From: Sphaerospermopsis kisseleviana NIES-73
GTDB lineage: Bacteria > Cyanobacteriota > Cyanobacteriia > Cyanobacteriales > Nostocaceae
DNA length: 37,675 nucleotides
Reading direction: 5' to 3'
Assembly: GCF_002368075.1 (NCBI RefSeq)
Contig: NZ_AP018314.1
Coordinates: forward strand, 2,870,462-2,908,136
The notes under the pieces are model-generated. The model saw only the letters and a list, made by a program, of their open reading frames with translations, was not told the DNA's origin and made no database searches. This document shows, in pieces, positions 9,389 through 17,155 of this stretch. Positions within the stretch are counted from its first letter, which is position 1, and each line of letters starts with the position of its first letter. Position numbers and translations under genes: made by a program.

Positions 9389-10111
9389 TTAAAATTTCAG
9401 TGTACTGGGAACTATGGGTGTTTCTGCCTGTTTTTGCTGACGTTGCAAATATCTACTTAACAAGTAGGCCATGTCACCGCGAGTCATGGGGCTTAATGGG
9501 TTAATATTCCCGTTAGGGTCTGTGTTGATGAAACCTTCTGCTATGACTGTGGCGATCGCCTTTCTTGCCCATGTCGGTATAGAATTTTGATCAGGGTAGT
9601 TTGATAAAATCTGGTTCACTGTTGCATTTGGAAACTGAAACACTCCGTAAGCTTGGGCAAAAATTGCTAAACCTTCTGCCCTAGTGACTCTTTGGTTTGG
9701 AAAAAACATATTTCCCCGATATCCTGTCATAATATCGGTTTTCAGCACTGTTTGAATATCTTGATATGCCCAATGATATTTCGGAACATCTGGTACATTT
9801 ATGGTTTTTTCTTGTTTAGCTGCTTGGCGTTTATCTAAATAAAATGCTTTGACTAAAATTGCTGCTAATTCTGCCCTACTGATTAATTTTTCTGGATAAA
9901 ATTTTCCATCGGGTAAGTTATCCATTAATTTTGATTCTACAACTTTTTGGATATAATCTAAATCGCTCTTGTCTGTATTTTCAACAAGATTTTCAATATT
10001 ATTTTCAATAGAAAGCTTTGGTATGTTGACTTCCTGGGCAATGACTGGAAATATAGACAGGAAGGTTAATAAGTTCAATGTCCCCAAGGTCAAAATTGCT
10101 AATTTCTTCAT
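9389..10111 (-). CDS. S-layer homology (SLH) domain protein
   Basis: A 240-residue exported protein. It opens with a Sec signal peptide (KK, then the hydrophobic stretch LAILTLGTLNLLTFLSIF, with cleavage likely after VIAQ). Three SLH modules follow: about 50-92 (LPDGKFYPEKLISRAELA), 105-152 (FPNQRVTRAEGLAIFAQAY) and 167-225 (PLSPMTRGDMAYLLSRYL). SLH modules bind pyruvylated cell-wall polymers and anchor proteins to peptidoglycan. There is no porin or enzyme domain, so it is an SLH-only wall protein of unknown specific role. Starts at the ATG at 10111. Confidence 0.9.
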   Translation of the reverse strand: MKKLAILTLGTLNLLTFLSIFPVIAQEVNIPKLSIENNIENLVENTDKSDLDYIQKVVESKLMDNLPDGKFYPEKLISRAELAAILVKAFYLDKRQAAKQEKTINVPDVPKYHWAYQDIQTVLKTDIMTGYRGNMFFPNQRVTRAEGLAIFAQAYGVFQFPNATVNQILSNYPDQNSIPTWARKAIATVIAEGFINTDPNGNINPLSPMTRGDMAYLLSRYLQRQQKQAETPIVPSTLKF

Positions 10112-10236
10112 ATCCCAGATTATTGTAATTGTTTATTTTCAGCTTCGTTCTTGGATATTGACGGTTACTGTTTTTTAATGTTTCTGATTTTCCGATAAAT
10201 CTATAATTAATGTAATTGTAGATTATATATTATTTA

Positions 10237-10270
10237 ACCAATCACCAATCACCAATCACCAATCACCAAT
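10237..10270. repeat. STRR, unit CCAATCA
   Basis: Four to five copies of the heptamer CCAATCA (reverse complement of the TGATTGG type) lie 60 bp upstream of rpiA. The rest of the divergent spacer between the SLH gene and rpiA is AT-rich. Confidence 0.88.
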
Positions 10271-10330
10271 TTTGTAGTATATTCGGCTATGAGAGTATTT
10301 TTCATGTTGTGAAATTTTCAGGAGTTGAGA

Positions 10331-11041
10331 ATGTCCGTATCAGCAGATCCCGTAAAGTTAATGAAGCAAGAAGTTGGTAAAGCAGCAGCGAACCTAGTAA
10401 AATCAGGTTCTATTGTTGGGTTGGGTACGGGTTCAACTACAGCTTACACTATACAGTTTTTGGGCGATCGCCTCAAGTCTGGTGAACTTAAAGATATTGT
10501 CGGTATCCCTACTTCGTTTCAGTCGGAAGTGTTAGCAAAACAGTACGGTGTTCCTCTCACCACTTTAGACGCTATTGATCATATTGATATCGCTATTGAT
10601 GGTGCTGATGAAGTTGACCCCCATAAAAACTTGATTAAAGGTGGTGGTGCTGCACATACCCGGGAAAAAGTGGTAGATTATCTAGCAAAAGAATTTATTG
10701 TGGTAGTTGATAGCGGTAAGTTGGTTGACCGTTTGGGTTCTGTTTTTGCGGTACCTGTGGAAGTCATTCCGATGGCTATTACTCCAGTCATTAATGCTAT
10801 CAAAAAACTCGGTGGTCAGCCAGAATTACGTATGGGTGTGAAAAAAGCAGGTCCTGTAATCACTGACCAAGGTAACATGGTGGTAGATGTCAGATTTGAT
10901 AGTATTGATGATCCTGTAACTTTGGAAACAACACTGAATAATATTCCTGGTGTTTTGGAAAATGGCATCTTTGTTAACTGTGTCAGTCAGGTTTTAATTG
11001 GTGAAGTTATTGATGGTCAACCTGTTGTTCGTCAAATGTAG
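10331..11041 (+). CDS. rpiA: Ribose-5-phosphate isomerase A
   Basis: A 236-residue RpiA interconverts ribose 5-phosphate and ribulose 5-phosphate in the Calvin and pentose phosphate pathways. Conserved motifs are GLGTGSTT (substrate phosphate loop), DGADEVDP (active-site acids) and [11 protein letters not shown]. The start is set at the ATG at 10331, which has GGAG (10321-10324) six bases upstream; an in-frame TTG two codons earlier overlaps that spacer and is less likely. Length is typical. Confidence 0.97.
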   Translation: MSVSADPVKLMKQEVGKAAANLVKSGSIVGLGTGSTTAYTIQFLGDRLKSGELKDIVGIPTSFQSEVLAKQYGVPLTTLDAIDHIDIAIDGADEVDPHKNLIKGGGAAHTREKVVDYLAKEFIVVVDSGKLVDRLGSVFAVPVEVIPMAITPVINAIKKLGGQPELRMGVKKAGPVITDQGNMVVDVRFDSIDDPVTLETTLNNIPGVLENGIFVNCVSQVLIGEVIDGQPVVRQM

Positions 11042-11054
11042 GTAAAATAAAAAG

Positions 11055-11071
11055 GGTGGGTTTTTCCCACC
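11055..11071. terminator. Hairpin downstream of rpiA
   Basis: A perfect 6-bp stem, GGTGGG (11055-11060) and CCCACC (11066-11071), with a T5 loop lies 13 bp after the rpiA stop. The U-rich tail is better on the minus strand (CTTTTTATTTTA), so termination of rpiA itself is plausible but not certain. Confidence 0.5.
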
Positions 11072-11140
11072 TATGAAAAAAGCTCACGCCAAGACGCAAA
11101 GGCGCAAAGAAAGTACATGATTATTATCTAAAATTCCGTG

Positions 11141-12322
11141 ATGTTATACAGAAGATTTGGACGCACAAATTTACAAATGCCGGTGTTTTCCTGCGGGGGA
11201 ATGCGTTATCAATTTAAATGGCAAGACATTAAACTAGAGGAAATTCCTCAAGATAATCAGGAAAATTTAAAAGCTGTTATTCATCGCGCTTTTGATTTAG
11301 GTATTAATCATATTGAAACTGCTAGGGGTTATGGAACTTCGGAAATGCAGTTAGGGAGAATTTTACCTACATTTCCCCGTGAAAAGTTAATTGTCCAAAC
11401 TAAAGTTTCTCCTGTTGCAGATGCTAGGGAATTTAGAAAAACATTTGAAAAATCTTTATCATATCTCAATTTAGACTATGTTGATTTATTAGGTTTACAT
11501 GGTATTAATAATGCCGAATTTTTAGATTATAGTCTTGGTGAAGGTGGTTGTTTAGAGGTTGCTAAGGAACTACAAAAAGCAGGAAAAGTCAGATTTATCG
11601 GTTTTTCTACTCATGCACCTTTAGAAATAATTTTACAGGTAATTAATACCAATGAATTTGATTATATTAACCTCCATTGGTACTATATCAATCAATGGAA
11701 TTGGTCAGCAATTGAAGCTGCTAATAAGTTAGATATGGGGGTGTTTATTATCAGTCCTTCTAATAAAGGAGGTTTGTTATATCAACCATCTGAAAAGTTG
11801 GTTAAGTTATGTTATCCATTAAGTCCAATGGTATTTAATGACTTATTTTGTTTAAGTCATCCCCAGGTAAATACATTAAGTATTGGTGCTGCAAAACCCA
11901 GTGATTTTGATGAACATTTAAAAACCTTAGAATTATTAGACAAAGCTGATGAAATCTTACCTCCAATTATCGAAAGGTTAGAAAATGCTGCTATAGAAGT
12001 TTTAGGGGAAGATTGGGTAAAATCTTGGGATCAAAATTTACCAAGTTGGGAAGAAACACCAGGACAAATTAATATTAAATATGTGTTATGGTTGTTGAAT
12101 TTAGCTTTAGCTTATGACATGGTGGAATATGGAAAAATGCGTTATAATCTCTTAGGTAATGGTAATCACTGGTTTCCTGGTAATCAAGCAGATAAATTAG
12201 ATGAATTAGATTTGAGAGGATGTTTAGTTAACAGTCCTCATGCTGAGAAAATACCTCAAATGTTAGCTAAAGCTAATGCAATGTTAAAGGGGAAAGATGT
12301 AAAAAGATTATCTCAAAGTTAG
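11141..12322 (+). CDS. Aldo/keto reductase family protein
   Basis: A 393-residue protein with an aldo/keto reductase barrel. It shows MLYRRFGRTNLQMPVFSCGG at the N-terminus, then GINHIETARGYGTSEMQLGR with the catalytic Tyr and Asp-equivalent positions, TKVSP, and the NADPH-binding end of the barrel (LSIGAAKPSDFDEHL). The C-terminal ~110 residues form an extra helical domain. In related oxidoreductases that extension carries a 4Fe-4S CxxCxxC cluster; here only one Cys remains (GCLVNSPHAEKIP), so a cluster is unlikely. The substrate is unknown. ATG 11141 is chosen over a GTG one codon upstream. It probably forms its own transcription unit between rpiA and the pabAB fusion. Confidence 0.85.
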   Translation: MLYRRFGRTNLQMPVFSCGGMRYQFKWQDIKLEEIPQDNQENLKAVIHRAFDLGINHIETARGYGTSEMQLGRILPTFPREKLIVQTKVSPVADAREFRKTFEKSLSYLNLDYVDLLGLHGINNAEFLDYSLGEGGCLEVAKELQKAGKVRFIGFSTHAPLEIILQVINTNEFDYINLHWYYINQWNWSAIEAANKLDMGVFIISPSNKGGLLYQPSEKLVKLCYPLSPMVFNDLFCLSHPQVNTLSIGAAKPSDFDEHLKTLELLDKADEILPPIIERLENAAIEVLGEDWVKSWDQNLPSWEETPGQINIKYVLWLLNLALAYDMVEYGKMRYNLLGNGNHWFPGNQADKLDELDLRGCLVNSPHAEKIPQMLAKANAMLKGKDVKRLSQS

Positions 12323-12347
12323 TTCACTTATCCCTATTCCTTTCTTA

Positions 12348-12377
12348 CTGTCACCTGTCACCTGTCACCTGTCACCT
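12348..12377. repeat. STRR, unit CTGTCAC
   Basis: Four tandem CTGTCAC heptamers end about 11 bases before the GTG start of the aminodeoxychorismate synthase gene, so the repeat occupies the ribosome-binding region. No purine-rich Shine-Dalgarno sequence is visible. Confidence 0.88.
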
Positions 12378-12388
12378 ACTCCCTATTT

Positions 12389-14455
12389 GTGAAAACTCTA
12401 ATCATTGATAATTATGATTCTTACACCTTTAATTTATATCAATTGATTGCGGAAGTAAATGGAAAAAATCCCATTGTCATCCGTAATGATGAAGTTGACT
12501 GGGAAAATTTGACCAAGATTGATTTTGATAATGTGGTTATTTCTCCAGGACCAGGTAGACCAGAAAAAATAGAAGATTTTGGTATTTGTGGTCAGGTTTT
12601 ACAGAATATTCAAGTACCTGTTTTGGGTGTGTGTTTAGGACATCAAGGTTTAGGTTATTTTTATGGTGGTAAAATTATCCATGCACCAGAAATTAAACAT
12701 GGTCGTTTAAGTGAAGTTTATCATAATCATTGTCAATTATTTCAAGGTTTACCATCTTCATTTTTAGCTGTTTGTTATAATTCTTTAGTTGTTGCGGATG
12801 ACATACCCGAATGTTTAGAAAAAATTGCTTGGACTCCAGAAGGTGTAGTCATGGGTTTACGTCATCGAAATTTACCTTTTTGGGGTGTACAATTTCATCC
12901 TGAATCAATTTGTACTGAATATGGAAAAGAGATTTTTAACAACTTTAGAAATATAACAGCTAATTTTTATAATTATCAAATTCCAGAAAATACAAATCAT
13001 CAAAACGTACTTTTACCCAAAAAACATCAAAATCATCAACAGCAACAATATCAAGTTTATAGTAAAAAATTAGATATATATCCTGATGCAGAACAGGTAT
13101 TTACACAGCTTTTTGGTGACAAGGTAAATACCTTTTGGTTAGATAGTAGTAGATATGAACCTGGTTTATCTCGGTTTTCCTTTATGGGAGATAATAGCGG
13201 TGTTCATAGTTTATTAGTTGAATATCAAACCCAAAATCAAGAAATTAAAATTACGCAAGGTGGTAAAATTACAACTTATCATGAAAGTATTTTTGATTAT
13301 TTACAACGAGAAATTAAAAATAGATATTGTGTAAATGAGGAATTACCCTTTGATTTTAACTGTGGTTTTGTGGGTTATTTTGGATATGAATTAAAAGCAG
13401 AATGTGGAGGAAATTTAGTACATAATTCTGAATTACCCGATGCTATGTTTATTTTAGCAGATAGAATCATTGCTTTTGATCATCAAGAACAAGTTATTTA
13501 TTTAGTCTGTTTAACGACAGATGAAGAAACTGCAAAAACATGGTTTTCAGAGACAGAATTAAAATTACAAACATTATCACCTATTCAACCAATTATTAAA
13601 TCTAAACTTAAACCTCAACCACAAGAAAATATTAAATTTAATTTACAACAGTCTGAAAAAAATTATCTTGAGGATATTCAAACATCATTAAAAGAAATTT
13701 ATGAAGGTGAAACTTATCAAGTTTGTTTAACCAATAAATTATCTACAGAATTTACACCAGAACCTTTAGAATTTTATCGCACACTCAGAAAAATTAACCC
13801 TGCACCTTATTCAGCTTTTTTAAAGTTCGATAATTTCACTATAGCTTGTTCTTCACCGGAAAGATTTTTAAGTATAAATTCCCAAGGTTGGGTAGAAACA
13901 AAACCCATTAAAGGAACATTACCCAGGGGAAAAACACCCCAAGAAGATGAACTTTTAAAAGCAAGTTTACGTAACAGTGAAAAAGATCGTTCTGAGAATT
14001 TAATGATAGTTGATTTATTGCGTAATGACTTAGGGAGAGTTTGTCAAGTTGGTAGTGTTCATGTTCCCAAATTAATGGATGTAGAAACCTATAGTACAGT
14101 ACATCAATTAGTAACTACAATTAGGGGTTTATTACGTCCAGAAATGGATGCTATTGACTGTATTAAAAATGCTTTTCCTGGTGGTTCAATGACAGGTGCG
14201 CCAAAAATTAGAACTATGGAAATTATAGATAAATTAGAACCAAAAGCAAGAGGTGTGTATTCTGGTGCAATTGGTTTTTTAAGTTGTCATGGTGCAGCAG
14301 ATTTAAACATTGTGATTCGGACTGCAATTTTAACAGATCAACAAACTTCTATAGGTGTGGGTGGGGGAATTGTAATTTTATCAAACCCCCAAGCAGAATT
14401 AGCAGAAATGTTGTTAAAAGCGGAAGCTGTAGTTGATGCTTTAAAGATAATTTGA
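12389..14455 (+). CDS. pabAB: Aminodeoxychorismate synthase, fused PabA-PabB
   Basis: A 688-residue fusion of a glutamine amidotransferase and a chorismate-utilising domain. It makes 4-amino-4-deoxychorismate for p-aminobenzoate and folate synthesis. Residues 1-190 are the class I amidotransferase, with Cys82 in GVCLGHQ and His170/Glu172 in QFHPES. A Gln/Asn/His-rich linker follows (about 200-222). Residues 225-688 are the chorismate-binding domain, with the C-terminal signature FPGGSMTGAPKIRTMEI. PIKGT at 506-510 has the lysine typical of PabB; anthranilate synthase has PIAGT there. That residue is the main reason for calling ADC synthase rather than TrpE. The start codon is GTG at 12389. 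Confidence 0.93.
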   Translation: MKTLIIDNYDSYTFNLYQLIAEVNGKNPIVIRNDEVDWENLTKIDFDNVVISPGPGRPEKIEDFGICGQVLQNIQVPVLGVCLGHQGLGYFYGGKIIHAPEIKHGRLSEVYHNHCQLFQGLPSSFLAVCYNSLVVADDIPECLEKIAWTPEGVVMGLRHRNLPFWGVQFHPESICTEYGKEIFNNFRNITANFYNYQIPENTNHQNVLLPKKHQNHQQQQYQVYSKKLDIYPDAEQVFTQLFGDKVNTFWLDSSRYEPGLSRFSFMGDNSGVHSLLVEYQTQNQEIKITQGGKITTYHESIFDYLQREIKNRYCVNEELPFDFNCGFVGYFGYELKAECGGNLVHNSELPDAMFILADRIIAFDHQEQVIYLVCLTTDEETAKTWFSETELKLQTLSPIQPIIKSKLKPQPQENIKFNLQQSEKNYLEDIQTSLKEIYEGETYQVCLTNKLSTEFTPEPLEFYRTLRKINPAPYSAFLKFDNFTIACSSPERFLSINSQGWVETKPIKGTLPRGKTPQEDELLKASLRNSEKDRSENLMIVDLLRNDLGRVCQVGSVHVPKLMDVETYSTVHQLVTTIRGLLRPEMDAIDCIKNAFPGGSMTGAPKIRTMEIIDKLEPKARGVYSGAIGFLSCHGAADLNIVIRTAILTDQQTSIGVGGGIVILSNPQAELAEMLLKAEAVVDALKII

Positions 14456-14471
14456 TAATTAGCAACTACTT

Positions 14472-15083
14472 CTAGCGAAAAACATTAGGCAATAAATAAG
14501 TAGCTCCTGTATATAAAATATAAAAAGCGAAGCCAAAAAACAAAGTATTCAAAAAAGTAGCTACGTAGCCAATACACATCAATATTCCATCAGATTCGAT
14601 GGTTGCGACTGCTAAAATTAACATTCCCACAGCAGGAATAGGATTAGTAGCAGGGGGATATGGGGACATTAATAATATTGCTAACCAGGTTAGACACATC
14701 CCATTAAACCGCCAAGTTAATTGATTTTCAGCAATTTTCTGGAGGCGTGGACGGGTGATTTTTTCTAAGATTCTGGTTACACGCTGTAAATTTCGCAACA
14801 GTGTTTGAGCAAACCAATCAGGGAATTTAAGGGAGGCAATTTTTTTAGGAAGCCAGGGTGTACGCCTTCCCAGTGCCATTTGTCCTGACATTAATAAGCA
14901 AGCTACACCTAGAGGAGTGCTTAACCCTGGTGGTGTTGGTAACAGGAAGGGTAATACCAATAATGCAATCACTAAGCTAAAACCCCGTTCTGATGTTTCT
15001 GAAATCACGTCACCCAAAGTCAGAGGTTTTTCAGCTAAATGTTGCAATAATAATTTAATATCTTGAGAAAATTTTAGGGGCAT
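14472..15083 (-). CDS. ExoD family exopolysaccharide-related membrane protein
   Basis: A 203-residue ExoD-like protein. The conserved opening LTLGDVISETSERGFSLVIALLVLPFLLPTPPG is followed by a proline/glycine-rich loop (PGLSTPLG), the GRRTPWLPKKIA motif and at least three hydrophobic segments (about 35-70, 125-150 and 165-195). ExoD was named from rhizobial exopolysaccharide mutants, but its molecular function is unknown. The family is common in cyanobacteria. It is convergent with pabAB, the stops being 17 bp apart. Confidence 0.88.
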   Translation of the reverse strand: MPLKFSQDIKLLLQHLAEKPLTLGDVISETSERGFSLVIALLVLPFLLPTPPGLSTPLGVACLLMSGQMALGRRTPWLPKKIASLKFPDWFAQTLLRNLQRVTRILEKITRPRLQKIAENQLTWRFNGMCLTWLAILLMSPYPPATNPIPAVGMLILAVATIESDGILMCIGYVATFLNTLFFGFAFYILYTGATYLLPNVFR

Positions 15084-15242
15084 AAAATCCTATTGAATCA
15101 TCAACCAATACTATAATCACATATTTATCCATTGGCAATTTTCGTAGTTTATTGGTTACGGGTGAATGGATGATGTTGATTGATATTAAATTTCAACAGC
15201 TACAGCATCACAAAGTATATGATTATGTTCACTTACTGAGTA
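15084..15242. other. Intergenic spacer, nothing recognised
   Basis: AT-rich spacer upstream of the ExoD gene leading into the duplicated repeat at 15243. No gene or RNA is recognisable. Confidence 0.5.
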
Positions 15243-15517
15243 TATAGTCATCCGGTTTGATTTCTGAATTTATCTGTGTAGGCAGGCAAGAGGCAATAGT
15301 TCGACTTCGCTCACCAACCAGGCACTCATGCAAAAGGCTTTTAGAGAATTTTGGTGTACGGAGTTTTTTTCAATAATCAAATAGGAGTCCTATATTTAAT
15401 GTTATACTATAGTGATCCGATTTGATTCCTGTAATTATTTGTGTAGGCAGGCAAGAGGGTTTTAGATAATTTCGGTGTAGGCAGTTTTGTTCAATAATCA
15501 AATAGGATTCCTATATT
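15243..15517. repeat. Duplicated dispersed repeat (two direct copies)
   Basis: Two direct copies of one unit: 15243-15396 (154 bp) and 15407-15517 (111 bp). Both begin TATAGT-ATCCG-TTTGATT, share TGTGTAGGCAGGCAAGAGG, and end CAATAATCAAATAGGA-TCCTATATT. The first copy contains an extra 43-bp segment at about 15294-15336. The ends hold a short palindrome (ATAGGA..TCCTAT). It looks like a decayed non-coding mobile or repeat element; no open frame is present. Confidence 0.75.
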
Positions 15518-15521
15518 GTTC

Positions 15522-15569
15522 TTACCAATTACCTATTACCTATTACCTATTACCAATTACCCATTACCC
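15522..15569. repeat. STRR, unit TTACCTA / TTACCAA, overlapping a gene end
   Basis: About six heptamers (TTACCAA, TTACCTA, TTACCCA) run across the stop codon of the CorC-like gene at 15557, so the stop and the last few codons are repeat-derived. Confidence 0.9.
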
Positions 15570-16867
15570 TTTTCTTTAGGAATAACCAACACTTTATCAA
15601 CTCTATTTCCATCCATATCCATAACTTCAATTCTCATATTTTCCCATTCAAAATAATCCGCTGCTGCGGGAATACGCCCTAAATGAGTAATAACTAAACC
15701 GCCTAAAGTTTGAAAATTACCTCTTTCTTCTATTGCCAATTCTTCTATATCAAAAAGTTCAAAAAACTCCTCTACTGGTAACATCCCATCTACCAACCAA
15801 GAACCATCTTCTCTTTGCACTGCTTGGGGTTCTTCCTGTCCAGGTTGTGCAGGAACATCACCGACAATTTCACTCATAATATCATTGAGCGTTACTAATC
15901 CTTGAATGACTCCATATTCATCAACTACTAAAGCAATATGAGTGGCGGTTTGTTTAAATAACTCTAAAACTTTTAAACCCTTGGTACTTTCGGGGACAAA
16001 TATGGGTTGACGTAATCCTATTGTTAAATCAAAAGGTTCATGGCGTAAACTCCTGGCTAATAAATCAGTCACAGGAATAACACCTAAAACATGATCAAGT
16101 CCCTCTTGACATACGGGATAACGAGAATAGGCACTTTCAGACATTTTGTGACGGTTTTCTTCTGGGGAGTCTTCCAAGTCTAACCAAACAATATCCGGGC
16201 GGGGTGTCATTAGAGAACTCACAGGGCGATCGCCTAAACGAAAAACCCTCTCTACCATATCCTGTTCCGCTTCTTCAAAAGTCCCCGCTTCTGTTCCCTG
16301 TTCTATTAAAATCTTGATTTCTTCTTCTGTAACTTGCGGTTCTTGAGAAGGTCTAACTCCTAAAATTCGCAATACTGTTTCTGTGGAAACACTTAAAAGA
16401 TAAACCACAGGAGAAGCTAACGCCGCTAAAGCCCGCATGGGAAGGGCTACAGATGAGGCTATTTTTTCTGGGTTGTTTAATGCTAACCGCTTGGGTACAA
16501 GTTCACCCACAATCAATGATAAATAGGTGATGACTAAAACCACCACTCCAAAAGCAATAGGTTGGCTATAATCTGCCAAAAAAGGAACTAACTGAACATA
16601 TCTCTCTAGCCTTTGGGCAATGGTAGCACCACCGAAAACACCATTGAGAATATTAATCAGTGTAATCCCTACCTGCACCAGAGATAAAAAATGATTAGGA
16701 GACTCTGCCAGTTGCAGTGCAGCTTGGGCGTTGAGGTTTCCTTGATTGGCTAGTTGCTGTAATCTGACCTTACGGGCGGAAACTATGGCCATTTCAGACA
16801 TGGAAAACACGCCGTTGGCAAGAATTAGCGCCAAAATGATTAAAATTTCAATAGTGATAGATGACAT
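15557..16867 (-). CDS. Hemolysin/CorC-type membrane protein (DUF21, CBS pair, CorC_HlyC)
   Basis: A 436-residue integral membrane protein of the CNNM/CorB/YtfL type. Order of parts: a DUF21 transmembrane domain (about 1-190; ILALILANGVFSMSEMAIVSARK is its start), a CBS-domain pair (about 205-330; SLMTPRPDIVWLDL and VVDEYGVIQGLVTLNDI) and a C-terminal CorC_HlyC domain (about 345-430; QREDGSWLVDGMLPVEEF). Relatives are linked to Mg2+/Co2+ transport; the hemolysin name is historical. ATG 16867 is preferred over an upstream TTG at 16888 that falls in repeat DNA. The last residues (GNG) are encoded by an STRR. Confidence 0.92.
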   Translation of the reverse strand: MSSITIEILIILALILANGVFSMSEMAIVSARKVRLQQLANQGNLNAQAALQLAESPNHFLSLVQVGITLINILNGVFGGATIAQRLERYVQLVPFLADYSQPIAFGVVVLVITYLSLIVGELVPKRLALNNPEKIASSVALPMRALAALASPVVYLLSVSTETVLRILGVRPSQEPQVTEEEIKILIEQGTEAGTFEEAEQDMVERVFRLGDRPVSSLMTPRPDIVWLDLEDSPEENRHKMSESAYSRYPVCQEGLDHVLGVIPVTDLLARSLRHEPFDLTIGLRQPIFVPESTKGLKVLELFKQTATHIALVVDEYGVIQGLVTLNDIMSEIVGDVPAQPGQEEPQAVQREDGSWLVDGMLPVEEFFELFDIEELAIEERGNFQTLGGLVITHLGRIPAAADYFEWENMRIEVMDMDGNRVDKVLVIPKEKGNG

Positions 16868-16880
16868 TTTGTTTTGGAAG

Positions 16881-17085
<205 letters not shown>

Positions 17086-17155
17086 TAAAATGGTTTACAT
17101 ATAACTACAATCTAGATTTTCCCACTTTTCCAGACTTCTCACGCTAGTAACACTT

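Noticed and set aside
12389-14455. Anthranilate synthase (TrpE-TrpG fusion) as the identity of the chorismate enzyme
   Set aside because: The PIKGT motif with Lys508 is the PabB form; TrpE has PIAGT. The amidotransferase domain is also N-terminal, as in PabA-PabB fusions.
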